From contig CATQHS010000001.1 of the NCBI GenBank assembly GCA_958296055.1, positions 3,188,277 to 3,252,276 of the forward strand: DNA of 64,000 nucleotides, in the 5' to 3' direction. The position numbers and the translations under genes are program-made. Position 1 is the first letter of the stretch. Every line of letters begins with the position of its first letter. The stretch comes from an uncultured Acidimicrobiales bacterium (lineage in GTDB: Bacteria; Actinomycetota; Acidimicrobiia; Acidimicrobiales; Aldehydirespiratoraceae). Below the pieces are notes generated by a model that was not told where the DNA came from, made no database searches, and saw nothing but the letters and a program-made list of their open reading frames with translations. Positions 46,217-54,173 of this stretch are shown one piece after another.

Positions 46217-47767
46217 TTATGGTCCGGCCCGGATTTTGGTCGGCGGGCTCGCTGGTGATCTTGGTGTCGGGGTGTGGGTTGTCCATTGGCCGTCGGGTGC
46301 TCGGGTGAGGGTGAGGTTGTGTTGGTGGATGTGGTGGTGGTGGCGGTTGCAGACCAGGGCGAGGTTGTTGATGTCGGTGGGGCCGTGGGCGGGGGCGGTC
46401 CAGGCGATGATGTGGTGGGCGTGGCAGTGGCTGGGGCTGGCCGCGCATAGGACGCAGCCGCGGTCTCGGGCTATGAGCATTCGCCATTGCTGGGGGGAGA
46501 CGGTTCTGGTCTTACGGCCGTGCCACAACGGCAGTCCGTCGCGGGAGAACAGGGCCCCGAACAGGTCGGCCTCGCAGGCCAGGCGCTCTAGTTCGGAGCG
46601 GGGGATGGGGCCGGTGCCGGGGATTTCGCAGCGGGCGTTGGGGTCGGCGCCGGTGATGGCGTTGGTGTGGGCGATGACGAGGATCTGGTTGCGCAGGCTC
46701 GGAGCGTTTCGGTTGGCGGGTCCTGTCACGGGCTGTTGCGGTGTGTTCCGGCCGGCGGGTTGCGGGGCGTTCCGGCCGGCGGGTCCTGTCACGGGGGCGG
46801 TCGTCGCCGCAAGCGGCGCCGACGCTGGCCCCCGTGCCACCCCCCGGCCTGGCGCACTGGGCTCCGGCCCGGGCTTTTGCTCGCCGGCCGTGTTGGCGCG
46901 GCCGTCGGGGACGGACTCGCCTGGCGCACCGGGTTCGGGCTTGGGCTCTTGCTCACCGGCTCGGCGGCGGGATGGGGGGTTGCTGGCATCGCTGTCCGTG
47001 TCCGGGCTGCTGTCGAGGCCAGCGTTGTTGTCGGTGTCGGTGTCGGGATCGTTGTCGGGGTCTGGGGTGGGGGTTATTCCTAGGGCGGCGGTTAGGGCGT
47101 CGGCGTTGCGCTGGTCCCAGGTGCGGATCTGGTCGGGTTTGGCGTTTCGGCCGCCGTCGGCTCGGTAGAGGCGGTTGGCGATGTCGTCGATTACGGCCCG
47201 GGCCTGGGCGCCGGTGACGGGGTCCAAGCGGGTGCGGAAGTTGACCATGCCTTCGCCGTCGCACCAGGCCCGGTGGCTGCGCATGGCCCTCTGGCGGCGG
47301 AACTTGGCCTCGCGGTTCTCCATCGTCTGGTGGTGGCTGGTCCAGTCGGCGACCTCCCGGGCGGCCAGGTCGGCGGGCATGGCCTTTGCCTTCTCCAGCA
47401 GGCCTGTGTCGTCGTTGACCGTCTCAGCCGAGGTGGTCCGGGCGGCTTGCACCAAGGCGTCGGCGTGCTCGGCGGTGATGTCACCCTCGGCCAGCGCGCC
47501 AGCCACCGCAGGCATCTGGTCCAAAGCTTCGGCTCGGCGCAGCCGCCGCCGGGCCTCGCGCTGAGAGCAGCCGCCCCCAGCCCGCAGCAGCTCAAGACCT
47601 GCTGCGGGATCAAAGGTCCGGTCTGTGGCTGCGGTCAACAGCCGGGCCTCCAAGGCATCCACCGCCGCTCGCACCCGCTTCACCCCGGCCGCGGTTTCGT
47701 GCAACCCGGCCAGGCCCATGGCCGCCACGTCCAAGGCGTTCAGCTCGGTGACGATCCGGTCGAACAC
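46217..47767 (-). CDS. DUF222/HNH endonuclease domain protein (13E12-repeat type)
   Basis: 516 residues. The N-terminal DUF222 region includes AARTTSAETVNDDTGLLEKAKAMP and GMVNFRTRLDPVTGAQARAVIDD; residues about 260-345 are a low-complexity linker with GPAGRNAPQ repeats; the C-terminal HNH domain is RDRGCVLCAASPSHCHAHHIIAWTAPAHGPTDINNLALVCNRHHHHIH. This family is expanded in actinobacteria and behaves like a mobile or intron-encoded nuclease, though its function is unproven. It lies between menA and menG. Linker DNA shares a 29-bp repeat with 40612-40640. Confidence 0.9.
   Translation of the reverse strand: MFDRIVTELNALDVAAMGLAGLHETAAGVKRVRAAVDALEARLLTAATDRTFDPAAGLELLRAGGGCSQREARRRLRRAEALDQMPAVAGALAEGDITAEHADALVQAARTTSAETVNDDTGLLEKAKAMPADLAAREVADWTSHHQTMENREAKFRRQRAMRSHRAWCDGEGMVNFRTRLDPVTGAQARAVIDDIANRLYRADGGRNAKPDQIRTWDQRNADALTAALGITPTPDPDNDPDTDTDNNAGLDSSPDTDSDASNPPSRRRAGEQEPKPEPGAPGESVPDGRANTAGEQKPGPEPSAPGRGVARGPASAPLAATTAPVTGPAGRNAPQPAGRNTPQQPVTGPANRNAPSLRNQILVIAHTNAITGADPNARCEIPGTGPIPRSELERLACEADLFGALFSRDGLPLWHGRKTRTVSPQQWRMLIARDRGCVLCAASPSHCHAHHIIAWTAPAHGPTDINNLALVCNRHHHHIHQHNLTLTRAPDGQWTTHTPTPRSPASPPTKIRAGP
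46772..46800 (+). repeat. 29-bp dispersed repeat, copy 2 (inside DUF222/HNH gene)
   Basis: Identical to 40612-40640. A shorter copy of the core is at 46716-46733 in the same linker region. Confidence 0.9.
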
Positions 47768-47962
47768 GACATGCTCCCATCCAGCCGATCCCCGAAGGGA
47801 CCGAAATCGAACCTGAAAACTGGGACCCGCCGAAGCTGGCGAGCCACTGGTCTGGGGAAGTGCCAGAACCTCCGAACGGTCAATTCAGGAGGTTCCATGA
47901 CCGGTAACGACAATGTATCAGAGCACTGTGACAGTCCGGCCTCTCGATGCGGCCGGGGGCTC

Positions 47963-48697
47963 TCAGGGTCGGCGGCGGGTGGCGGTGAAGAGCTGGGCCA
48001 GGCCGCGGCTGAGGGGGCGGTGGGCCACGCCGCCGAACCCGGCCGCCTCGATGCGGGCACCCAGCTCGGCGGGCGGAGGCAGGTAGGCCAGGGAGCGGGG
48101 GAGGTAGCGGTAGGCGCCGGGGTCCGACAGCAAGGCCCCGATCCGGGGGACGACTCGTTCCAGGTAGAGGCGATGGCCCCGACCCCACCAGCCCCCCGAC
48201 GGCTGGCCCACCTCGAGCAGGGCGATGCGGCCGCCGGGGCGGACCGCCCGGGCCAGCTCGGCCAGGAAGGGGTCGATCTCCACCAGGTTGCGCAGGGCGA
48301 AGCCGCAGACCGCCCCGTCCGCGGCCCCGTCCGGCACCGGCAGGTGGATGACGTCGGCCCTGACCAGCGGGGCCGAGCCCCGGGCGGCCCCCAGCATCCC
48401 CGCCGAGAAGTCCAAGCCGACAGGGGCGTGGCCACGGGCCCCAAGGCGGCGGCACAGGTCGCCGGTCCCGCAGGCGCAGTCGAGCACCACCGACCCGGCG
48501 GGCAGGCCCAGGTCTCTCACGGCCCGTCGGCGCCAGCCCCGGTCCAGTCCCAGGGTCATGACCCGGTTCACCAGTTCGTAGCGGCCAGCGATGGCGTCGA
48601 ACATCGACCGCACCGCCCGACGCTTGGCCGCCCCCTCCGGCAGGTCGCTGAAGGTCTCGCTGATGCCGTCGCCGCGGGCGGGCGCGGCGGCGCTCAC
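47963..48697 (-). CDS. menG: Demethylmenaquinone methyltransferase MenG/UbiE
   Basis: 244 residues from GTG 48697. SAM motif VVLDCACGTGDLCRRLG; family signatures FDAIAGRYELVNRVMTLGLDRGWRR and ADGAVCGFALRNLVEIDPFLAELARAVRPGG. It methylates demethylmenaquinone, the last step of menaquinone synthesis. The GTG overlaps the upstream stop (GTGA). The 195 bp between its end and the DUF222 gene contain an 8-bp hairpin (47866-47873 with 47888-47895) and no gene I can support. Confidence 0.92.
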   Translation of the reverse strand: MSAAAPARGDGISETFSDLPEGAAKRRAVRSMFDAIAGRYELVNRVMTLGLDRGWRRRAVRDLGLPAGSVVLDCACGTGDLCRRLGARGHAPVGLDFSAGMLGAARGSAPLVRADVIHLPVPDGAADGAVCGFALRNLVEIDPFLAELARAVRPGGRIALLEVGQPSGGWWGRGHRLYLERVVPRIGALLSDPGAYRYLPRSLAYLPPPAELGARIEAAGFGGVAHRPLSRGLAQLFTATRRRP

Positions 48698-49095
48698 TTG
48701 AACCAGTGCTTTTGGTAGTCGCGGCTTTGCCGGTGCAGGAGCAGGGCCAGCAGGGCGATATCGAACATCAGGCTGATGGGGGCGGACACCAGCCGACCCA
48801 GCCCGTCGTAGAAGGCCAAGACCACCCGCAGGACTAGCGGGGCGACCGCCACCGTCACCCCGAGCCGGTAGGCCCAGCGCATGGAGTTGGCGATCCCGAA
48901 GGCGGCGGCCAGCTTGCCCACGATGACCAGCAGCAGGTAGGCGACGGCCAGGATTCGCAGCCCGAACAGCCGGCCGGTGGGGAAGCCCCCGGCCAGCGCG
49001 AACAGCAAGTCGATGCCGCCCTGGATGTACATGAGGAGCTGGGCCAGGTACAGCGTCTGGGGTTGGCGGGAGTTGATCCACTGGCGGGTGGTCAT
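48694..49095 (-). CDS. Small membrane protein of unknown function
   Basis: 133 residues with three or four hydrophobic segments (YLAQLLMYIQGGIDLLFALAGG, ILAVAYLLLVIVGKLAAAFGI, VTVAVAPLVLRVVLAF, LMFDIALLALLLH) and a basic C-terminus QSRDYQKHWFK. It overlaps both neighbours by ATGA/GTGA, so it is made with MshD and MenG. Not recognised as a named family. Confidence 0.75.
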   Translation of the reverse strand: MTTRQWINSRQPQTLYLAQLLMYIQGGIDLLFALAGGFPTGRLFGLRILAVAYLLLVIVGKLAAAFGIANSMRWAYRLGVTVAVAPLVLRVVLAFYDGLGRLVSAPISLMFDIALLALLLHRQSRDYQKHWFK

Positions 49096-49823
49096 GGCCC
49101 CCCAGTATGGGCGCTCGGGCCCGGCGAGCGGTGCCGGGCCGGCCGGCGATAGGCCCGGTCGGTGTGGTGGTGCCCGAAGCCGATCCGGTCATAGGCGGCG
49201 TTGGCGGCGTGGTTGTCGGACTCCACGTAGAGCATGCCGCCGCGCAGCCCCCGGCCGGCCAGCCACGCCAGCCCCGATCGGGTCATGGGCGCGCCCAAGC
49301 CTCGGCCGTGGAAGTCGGGGTCGACGGCGATTACGTAGATCTCGCCCAGGGCGGGGGCGGTGTCGGCGTGGATCTTGGTCCAGCAGAATCCGGCCAGGCG
49401 GCCGCTTCGGTGGTGGAGCCGCAGGCCGTCGGGGTCGAACCACGGCTCGCCCATCCGGTCTTGCACGTCGGCGGCGGTGAGCCCGCCCTGCTCGGGGTGC
49501 CAGGCGAAGGCCCGGTTGTTCAAAGCGACCAGGTCGTCGAGGTCGGCGGGGGCGAAGGGCCGGGTGTCCAGGACCGGGCCCGGCGCCGGGAGCGGGCAGC
49601 GGAGTTGCCACAGGTCCCGGTAGGGCTCGAACCCGAACCGGGCCGCGACGGCGTCGTCCTCTTCAGCCGCGGCTCGGATCCAGAGCTGAACCGGCTCGTC
49701 GTCGCTGAGCCCGGCGACCGCCCGGGCCAGGGCGGCCTCCAGTCCGGCCGGGTCGCGGTCCTCGGGGGCGGTGATCCGGGTCTGGAACTCCCCGCCGCCG
49801 GGGGAGTCAATCTCCAGCTCCAC
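49092..49823 (-). CDS. mshD: Mycothiol synthase MshD-like GNAT acetyltransferase
   Basis: 243 residues. The C-terminal GNAT domain has FCWTKIHADTAPALGEIYVIAVDPDFHGRGLG and MLYVESDNHAANAAYDRIGF; NNRAFAWHPEQGGLTA is typical of MshD. The N-terminal half is a weak second GNAT domain. MshD acetylates Cys-GlcN-inositol to make mycothiol, the actinobacterial thiol. The GTG start lies six bases from TACCGT, so the transcript may be leaderless. Confidence 0.88.
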   Translation of the reverse strand: MELEIDSPGGGEFQTRITAPEDRDPAGLEAALARAVAGLSDDEPVQLWIRAAAEEDDAVAARFGFEPYRDLWQLRCPLPAPGPVLDTRPFAPADLDDLVALNNRAFAWHPEQGGLTAADVQDRMGEPWFDPDGLRLHHRSGRLAGFCWTKIHADTAPALGEIYVIAVDPDFHGRGLGAPMTRSGLAWLAGRGLRGGMLYVESDNHAANAAYDRIGFGHHHTDRAYRRPARHRSPGPSAHTGGP

Positions 49824-49829
49824 CGTTCC

Positions 49830-49835
49830 ACGGTA
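49830..49835 (-). promoter_or_regulatory. Predicted -10 box for a leaderless mshD operon mRNA
   Basis: TACCGT on the minus strand, six bases before GTG 49823. No Shine-Dalgarno is seen. Confidence 0.4.
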
Positions 49836-49914
49836 CCGGCGAACTCATCCCGTCCTCCCCGGTGCGCCAGCCTCCCTCGGCCTATTGAAACTGACTGAAA
49901 AATATCTTGGATGG

Positions 49915-49943
49915 TTGACTGGCCGGTGAAGGGCGGCTAGGGT
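49915..49943 (+). promoter_or_regulatory. Strong promoter of the first coiled-coil gene
   Basis: TTGACT (49915-49920), a 17-bp spacer and TAGGGT (49938-49943), then seven bases to ATG 49951. An A-rich block (TGAAAAATATCTTGGATGG) precedes the -35 and is also present, almost unchanged, before the second copy at 51360. Confidence 0.75.
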
Positions 49944-49950
49944 GCTGGCG

Positions 49951-50322
49951 ATGGAGGGCGACGCCACTCTGACGATGATGGTCACGGTCATCAGCACCGG
50001 CGCGGTGATCGTGGGCGCGCTGTTCGCGTTCGGGGTCTTCTTCATCCGCCGCATGGACGCGGCCAACCGAGAGACGCGGACCGAGTTCCAGGGTTTGCGG
50101 ACCGAGATTCAGGGCGTTCGGAATGAGATCCAGGGTTTGCGGACCGAGATGAGCACCGAATTTCAGAATGTGCGAACCGAGATTCAGGGTGTTCGGAATG
50201 AGATCCAGGGCGTGCGCACGGATCTCGGGCCCCGCATCGACCGGGTCAACACCCGAGTGGACCGGGTGATCGAGTTGTCGATCCGACCAGACTCGGAGCA
50301 GGCGATCGCCGCCGATCGGTGA
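49951..50322 (+). CDS. Membrane-anchored coiled-coil protein, paralogue A
   Basis: 123 residues from ATG 49951. After MEGDATLTMM a single membrane helix (VTVISTGAVIVGALFAFGVFFI) leads to a coiled coil of heptads such as RTEIQGV, RNEIQGV and RTDLGPR, ending in a short acidic tail. It is nearly identical over the first 35 residues to the product of 51396-51770. Function unknown; the shape recalls small membrane scaffolds. The mRNA should be leaderless. Confidence 0.8.
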   Translation: MEGDATLTMMVTVISTGAVIVGALFAFGVFFIRRMDAANRETRTEFQGLRTEIQGVRNEIQGLRTEMSTEFQNVRTEIQGVRNEIQGVRTDLGPRIDRVNTRVDRVIELSIRPDSEQAIAADR

Positions 50323-50375
50323 GCCGGGCCCGGAGGAGGCCGCCCACCGCCTACGGCCAAGCCAGTTCGGGACGC

Positions 50376-51269
50376 CTACTCGAACTCTGAGGCCCTGGCA
50401 CCGAGGTTGGCGGCGTTCTCCGACACGATCCTCTGCGTGGCGTCGTCGTAGCCCTCGGCGCTGGCCGCCCGGATCTCCAGTTCCAGCCCGAGGTCGGGGC
50501 CGAGACGGGCGGTGACGTGGTCGAGGATCTCGCTCAACTGCCTGATGCCCCGGATCGGGTCGAGGTCGAACCGGGCGTAGAACCGGGTCGCGGCCCGATG
50601 GTCGGGCCACGAGTCGGGCTCGAGACCGGCCTCCGGTCCGAGGCCCGGGCGTCCGCCGCCCGGGTCGGTGCCGCCCGCACCTGCGGCCCCGTACCCGCGG
50701 TCGGAAGCCGCGGCCTCAGACGGGGGAGAGGAGACACAGTCGGGGTGGACGATCAGCCCGCCGGGGGCCGGGTTCACGTGCTCGGCGGTGACGACGCCCC
50801 GCCAGCCCGATCCGTCGCGGCCGGCGGCGTACCCGAAAGTCTCGGCGGCCCAGTTCAGCTTGGCCGTGCCGTCGCTGACCGCGGCGGCCAGCAGGAACCT
50901 GAGCGGCTTCTGAACCAGGAGCCGCTGGTAGACGGCGTCGATCTGGTGCGGGTAGGGCTCGATGTTGGAGGTGTCCACCGCCGCGTAGGGGTCGGCCAGA
51001 TGGGCGTTCTGCATCCGCCGGGCCTCCGAGGCCAGCCGGAAGTCGGCCCCGTCGGCGTCGAAGCTCCAGCGCCGGTCCGACGCCGGGGACAGGCCCTCGA
51101 GATCGGCGGCGGTGACGATCTGCTCGCCGAGCCGGCCTGCGTTGTCCCGGTAGACGAGTGTGGCCGAGGTCTCCCCGTGGATCTCGATATCCACCACGGT
51201 GACGTCGCCGCCGGCCACCACGCCAGAGAGCCGCTGGCCGGATTTGATGTCGGAGAACGCCAGGGCCAC
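50376..51269 (-). pseudogene. In-frame fusion of a SNF2-type defence helicase N-terminus to a DUF499 ATPase C-terminus
   Basis: 297 codons with GTG 51269 and GGGAGGT four or more bases upstream. Residues 1-130 match the start of SNF2-like helicases found in defence islands (IKSGQRLSGVVAGGDV, RRWSFDADGADFRL, SNIEPYPHQIDAVYQRLL, LRFLLA). The match stops exactly where the Walker A motif should begin. Residues from about 131 match the end of DUF499 ATPases: GTAKLNWAAETFGYA, TRFYARFDLD, LELEIRAASAEGYDD and IVSENAANLGA. All ATPase motifs of both parents are missing, so it is probably the scar of a large deletion that happened to stay in frame. A functional domain-swap protein cannot be excluded, since the frame and start signals are intact. 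Confidence 0.75.
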
Positions 51270-51359
51270 CAGACCTCCCGTTTCTCAACCTAACCGGCCG
51301 GGCCGGCCGCGAGGGCCGGTTCTGGCTCAGTGAGAATCATTGAAAAATGCTTTGGATGG

Positions 51360-51388
51360 TTGACAGGGGTACTGGGGCCGGTTAAGGT
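51360..51388 (+). promoter_or_regulatory. Strong promoter of the second coiled-coil gene
   Basis: TTGACA (51360-51365), a 17-bp spacer and TAAGGT (51383-51388), then seven bases to GTG 51396. The sequence before the -35 (TTGAAAAATGCTTTGGATGG) closely matches that before 49915. Confidence 0.8.
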
Positions 51389-51395
51389 GGTGGCT

Positions 51396-51770
51396 GTGGA
51401 AGGCGGCACTGATCTGACGATGATGGTCACGGTCATCAGCACCGGCGCGGTGATCCTGGGCTCGCTGTTCGCGTTCGGGGTCTTCTTCATTCGTCGCACG
51501 GACGCTGCCAATCGAGACATGCGGACTGAGATGCGCACCGAATTTCAGAGTGTGCGGACTGAGATCCAGGCTGTGCGGGCTGAGATGAACACCGAATTTC
51601 AGAGTGTGCGGACTGAGATGAACACCCAGTTTGCGAGTGTGCGGAATGAGATCCAGGGCGTGCGCACGGATCTCGGGCCCAGGGTCGACCGGGTCAACGC
51701 CCGGGTGGATCAGGCGATCTTGGCAGTGAGCAGGCCCGCCGCAGAGCAGGCGGCTGCCGCCGACCTCTGA
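51396..51770 (+). CDS. Membrane-anchored coiled-coil protein, paralogue B
   Basis: 124 residues from GTG 51396. Same plan as paralogue A: TLTMMVTVISTGAV-like start (here DLTMMVTVISTGAVILGS), one membrane helix, then heptads (RTEMRTEFQSV, RTEIQAV, RTDLGPR) and an Ala-rich acidic end. The two genes point the same way and flank the helicase/DUF499 fusion as about 370-bp direct repeats. The mRNA should be leaderless. Confidence 0.8.
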   Translation: MEGGTDLTMMVTVISTGAVILGSLFAFGVFFIRRTDAANRDMRTEMRTEFQSVRTEIQAVRAEMNTEFQSVRTEMNTQFASVRNEIQGVRTDLGPRVDRVNARVDQAILAVSRPAAEQAAAADL

Positions 51771-51837
51771 GCCGCGGGCACCGGCACCGAGCGACACTTG
51801 TCGCCCGGCCGCGTGAAAGAGCGGTTAGTTTGCCGGG

Positions 51838-52056
51838 TTGATTGATCAGCAGGTCGAGTTGATGCTTCGTGTGACCGTCCGCCCCGAGATTCTGCGCTGG
51901 GCCCGCGAGCGTGCAGGCTCGGGGCTCGACGTTTCCCACGCAGACCGAAGCACCCTTGAGGGCAGGTCGTCTTTCACCGAGGTGCTCCGGCTGCTCGGGC
52001 TCATCAGGGCGTTCGCCTGCTGCGGGATTGGCCCGAGCCTGGGACGGGACGCCTGA
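51838..52056 (+). pseudogene. Remnant of an XRE/ImmA-type antitoxin-like gene
   Basis: 72 codons. Residues 8-26, MLRVTVRPEILRWARERAG, match the start of HTH plus ImmA/IrrE (DUF955) proteins, which continue with a helix-turn-helix. Here the match ends abruptly and the remaining residues (including SHADRSTLEG, IRAFACCGIG) do not fit, suggesting deletion or frameshift. TAGTTT lies six bases before the TTG, so it may still be transcribed. Its TGA overlaps the nth ATG (TGATG), and it could now serve as a leader for nth. Confidence 0.6.
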
Positions 52057-52697
52057 TGGGTCGGCCTCGCTCGCCCCGAGGGCGGGCTCGCGTCACCCGC
52101 GAGAGGCTGGCCCAGGCCTACCCGGAGGCGGTGTGCGAACTCGACCACTCCAACCCGTTCGAGCTGCTGATGGCCACCATCCTGTCGGCCCAGGCCACCG
52201 ACGTCGGTGTCAACAAGGCCACCCCGGCGCTGTTCGCCCGCTTCCCCGACCCGTGGGCGCTGGCCGCGGTGGAGCCCGAGCACGTCGAGCCCTACGTGAG
52301 CACCATCGGCCTGTTCCGCCAGAAGTCCAAGAGCCTGGTGGGCATGGCCCGCCGCCTGGTGGAGGAGCACGGCGGCGAGGTGCCCGGCGCCATGGGCGAC
52401 CTGGTGAAGCTGCCCGGGGTGGGTCGCAAGACGGCCAACGTCATCCGCAGCGTGGGCCTGGGCCTGCCCGGCCTGCCGGTGGACACCCACGTCACCCGGC
52501 TGTCGAACCTGCTCGGGCTCACCGACTCCACCGACCCGGTGCGGATCGAGCAGGAGCTCAACCCCATGATCCCCGCGGCCGAGCGGGGCGACTTCAGCCT
52601 CCGCATGATCCTGCACGGCCGCCGGGTGTGCATCGCCCGCCGGCCCCGCTGCGAGGACTGCGTCCTCAACGACTTCTGCCCCTCCAGCGCGCTCTGA
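52056..52697 (+). CDS. nth: Endonuclease III
   Basis: 213 residues. ATILSAQATDVGVNKATPALF, the helix-hairpin-helix LPGVGRKTANVI (catalytic Lys in GRKTAN), VDTHVTRLSNLLGL (catalytic Asp), and the Fe-S motif CIARRPRCEDCVLNDFC are present. It removes oxidised pyrimidines from DNA and nicks abasic sites. Start overlaps the antitoxin-like remnant. Confidence 0.96.
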   Translation: MGRPRSPRGRARVTRERLAQAYPEAVCELDHSNPFELLMATILSAQATDVGVNKATPALFARFPDPWALAAVEPEHVEPYVSTIGLFRQKSKSLVGMARRLVEEHGGEVPGAMGDLVKLPGVGRKTANVIRSVGLGLPGLPVDTHVTRLSNLLGLTDSTDPVRIEQELNPMIPAAERGDFSLRMILHGRRVCIARRPRCEDCVLNDFCPSSAL

Positions 52698-52813
52698 TCA
52701 GATCGAGCCGGCCGTCGCTCTCGAACGGCGCGGTGCCAATGGCCGCCAGCTCCCTCTGAGCCCCACGGCCGCCCTGATGCGCCGGGGCGGTCACTTCGGC
52801 CGGGGCGGCTCCG

Positions 52814-52819
52814 GTAGCG
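52814..52819 (+). promoter_or_regulatory. Predicted -10 box for a leaderless hisD operon mRNA
   Basis: TAGCGT followed by seven bases and GTG 52827. No -35 consensus and no Shine-Dalgarno are evident. No attenuator-like His-rich leader peptide is seen in the 129-bp gap. Confidence 0.45.
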
Positions 52820-52826
52820 TTACGGG

Positions 52827-54173
52827 GTGCTCAGCCGCCTGGATCTCCGCGGCCGGACCGGGCCGCTGGACTCGCTCCTTCCCCGTCCCCGCCGGCCCGC
52901 CGACGGCCCCGTCGAGGAGGTCCGGGCCATCATCGAGCAAGTCAGAACCGGCGGCGACCGGGCCTTGATCGAGCTGACCCGCCGCTTCGACGGGGTTGAG
53001 CTCGAATCCCTGACGGTGAGCCCCGATGCCGTCGCCGCCTCGCTGGAACGGGTGACCGAGCCGGTGCGGGAGGCCTTGGAGGCCGCCGCGGCCCGGGTGG
53101 CCGCCTACCACGCCCGCCAGTTGCCCGCCGACTTTCGGCACGAGTCCGGGGGGATAGCGGTTCACGGGTGCCACCGGCCGGTGGACCGGGCCGGCTGCTA
53201 CGTGCCGGGGGGCCGGGCCGTCTACCCGTCCACCGTGATCATGACCGCCGTGCCGGCCCGCACCGCCGGGGTGGGCGACATCGCCCTGGCCGTGCCGCCC
53301 GGGCCCGACGGGGCCGTTCCCGATGTGGTGCTGGCCGCGGCCGCCACCGCTGGAGCGAACCGAGTTCACCCGGTTGGAGGGGCCCAGGCGGTGGCGGCCT
53401 TGGCTTACGGCACCGAATCGGTGGCCGCCGTCGATGTTATCGCCGGGCCGGGCAGCGTCTATGTGGCCCTGGCCATGCGGGAGGTGGCCGGAGCGGTCGG
53501 GGTGCCCTCGGCCTTCGCCGGCCCGTCGGAGGTGGTGGTGGTGGCCGACGCCGCCGCCGACCCCGAGCTGGCCGCCATCGACGTGATCCTTCAGGCCGAG
53601 CACGGCCCCGACGGGCTGGCCTGGCTGGTGACCTGGGAACCCGAGGCGGCCGAGGCCGTCTCAGCCGAGGTGGCCCGGCTGGTCGCCGCCGCCGACCGGG
53701 CCGGGGAGATCGCGGCGACCTTGGAGTCGTCCGGCTACGCCGTGGTCTGCGAGTCGCCCCAGCAGGCCATGGCCGTGGTCAACCAGATCGCCCCCGAGCA
53801 CCTCGAGCTCCAGGTGGCCGACCCCGAAGCCCTGCTGCCGCTGGTGCGCAATGCCGGGGCCGTGTTCTGCGGCCGCTGGACGCCGGCCTCGCTGGGCGAC
53901 TACCTGGCCGGGCCCAGCCACGTGCTGCCCACCAACGGCACCGCCCGGTTCGCCAGCGCCCTGGGGGTGCGCGACTTCATGAAGGACCGGCACGTGATCA
54001 CCGCCAGCCGAGACGGGCTGGAGGAGGCCGCGCCTCACGTGATCGCCCTGGCCGAGGCCGAGGGCCTGACCGCCCACGCCGAGTCCGTCCGGCTTCGGAC
54101 CGCGAAGCCGGGCCGCCGATCGGCTCGCGCCCCCGGGCCCCGACCGACGACGGGGGCGGTGATCGAGACGTGA
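52827..54173 (+). CDS. hisD: Histidinol dehydrogenase HisD
   Basis: 448 residues. GCYVPGGRAVYPSTVIMTAVPA, AFAGPSEVVVVAD, LQAEHGPDGLAWLVT (metal-binding Glu-His) and PTNGTARFASALGVRDFMK are conserved. It oxidises histidinol to histidine in two NAD-dependent steps. An Arg/Pro-rich tail of about 25 residues follows the fold. Its stop forms GTGA with hisC. Confidence 0.96.
   Translation: MLSRLDLRGRTGPLDSLLPRPRRPADGPVEEVRAIIEQVRTGGDRALIELTRRFDGVELESLTVSPDAVAASLERVTEPVREALEAAAARVAAYHARQLPADFRHESGGIAVHGCHRPVDRAGCYVPGGRAVYPSTVIMTAVPARTAGVGDIALAVPPGPDGAVPDVVLAAAATAGANRVHPVGGAQAVAALAYGTESVAAVDVIAGPGSVYVALAMREVAGAVGVPSAFAGPSEVVVVADAAADPELAAIDVILQAEHGPDGLAWLVTWEPEAAEAVSAEVARLVAAADRAGEIAATLESSGYAVVCESPQQAMAVVNQIAPEHLELQVADPEALLPLVRNAGAVFCGRWTPASLGDYLAGPSHVLPTNGTARFASALGVRDFMKDRHVITASRDGLEEAAPHVIALAEAEGLTAHAESVRLRTAKPGRRSARAPGPRPTTGAVIET

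Noticed and set aside
46217..47767. DUF222/HNH gene as a complete insertion sequence
   Set aside because: No terminal inverted repeats or target-site duplications were seen at its edges; only the 29-bp internal repeat is shared with another locus.
47897..48718. ATG with a strong AGGAGG four bases upstream, opening a plus-strand frame
   Set aside because: The frame runs antisense through menG and has no recognisable domain. The AGGAGG is also the right arm of an 8-bp hairpin (47866-47895), which explains it better.
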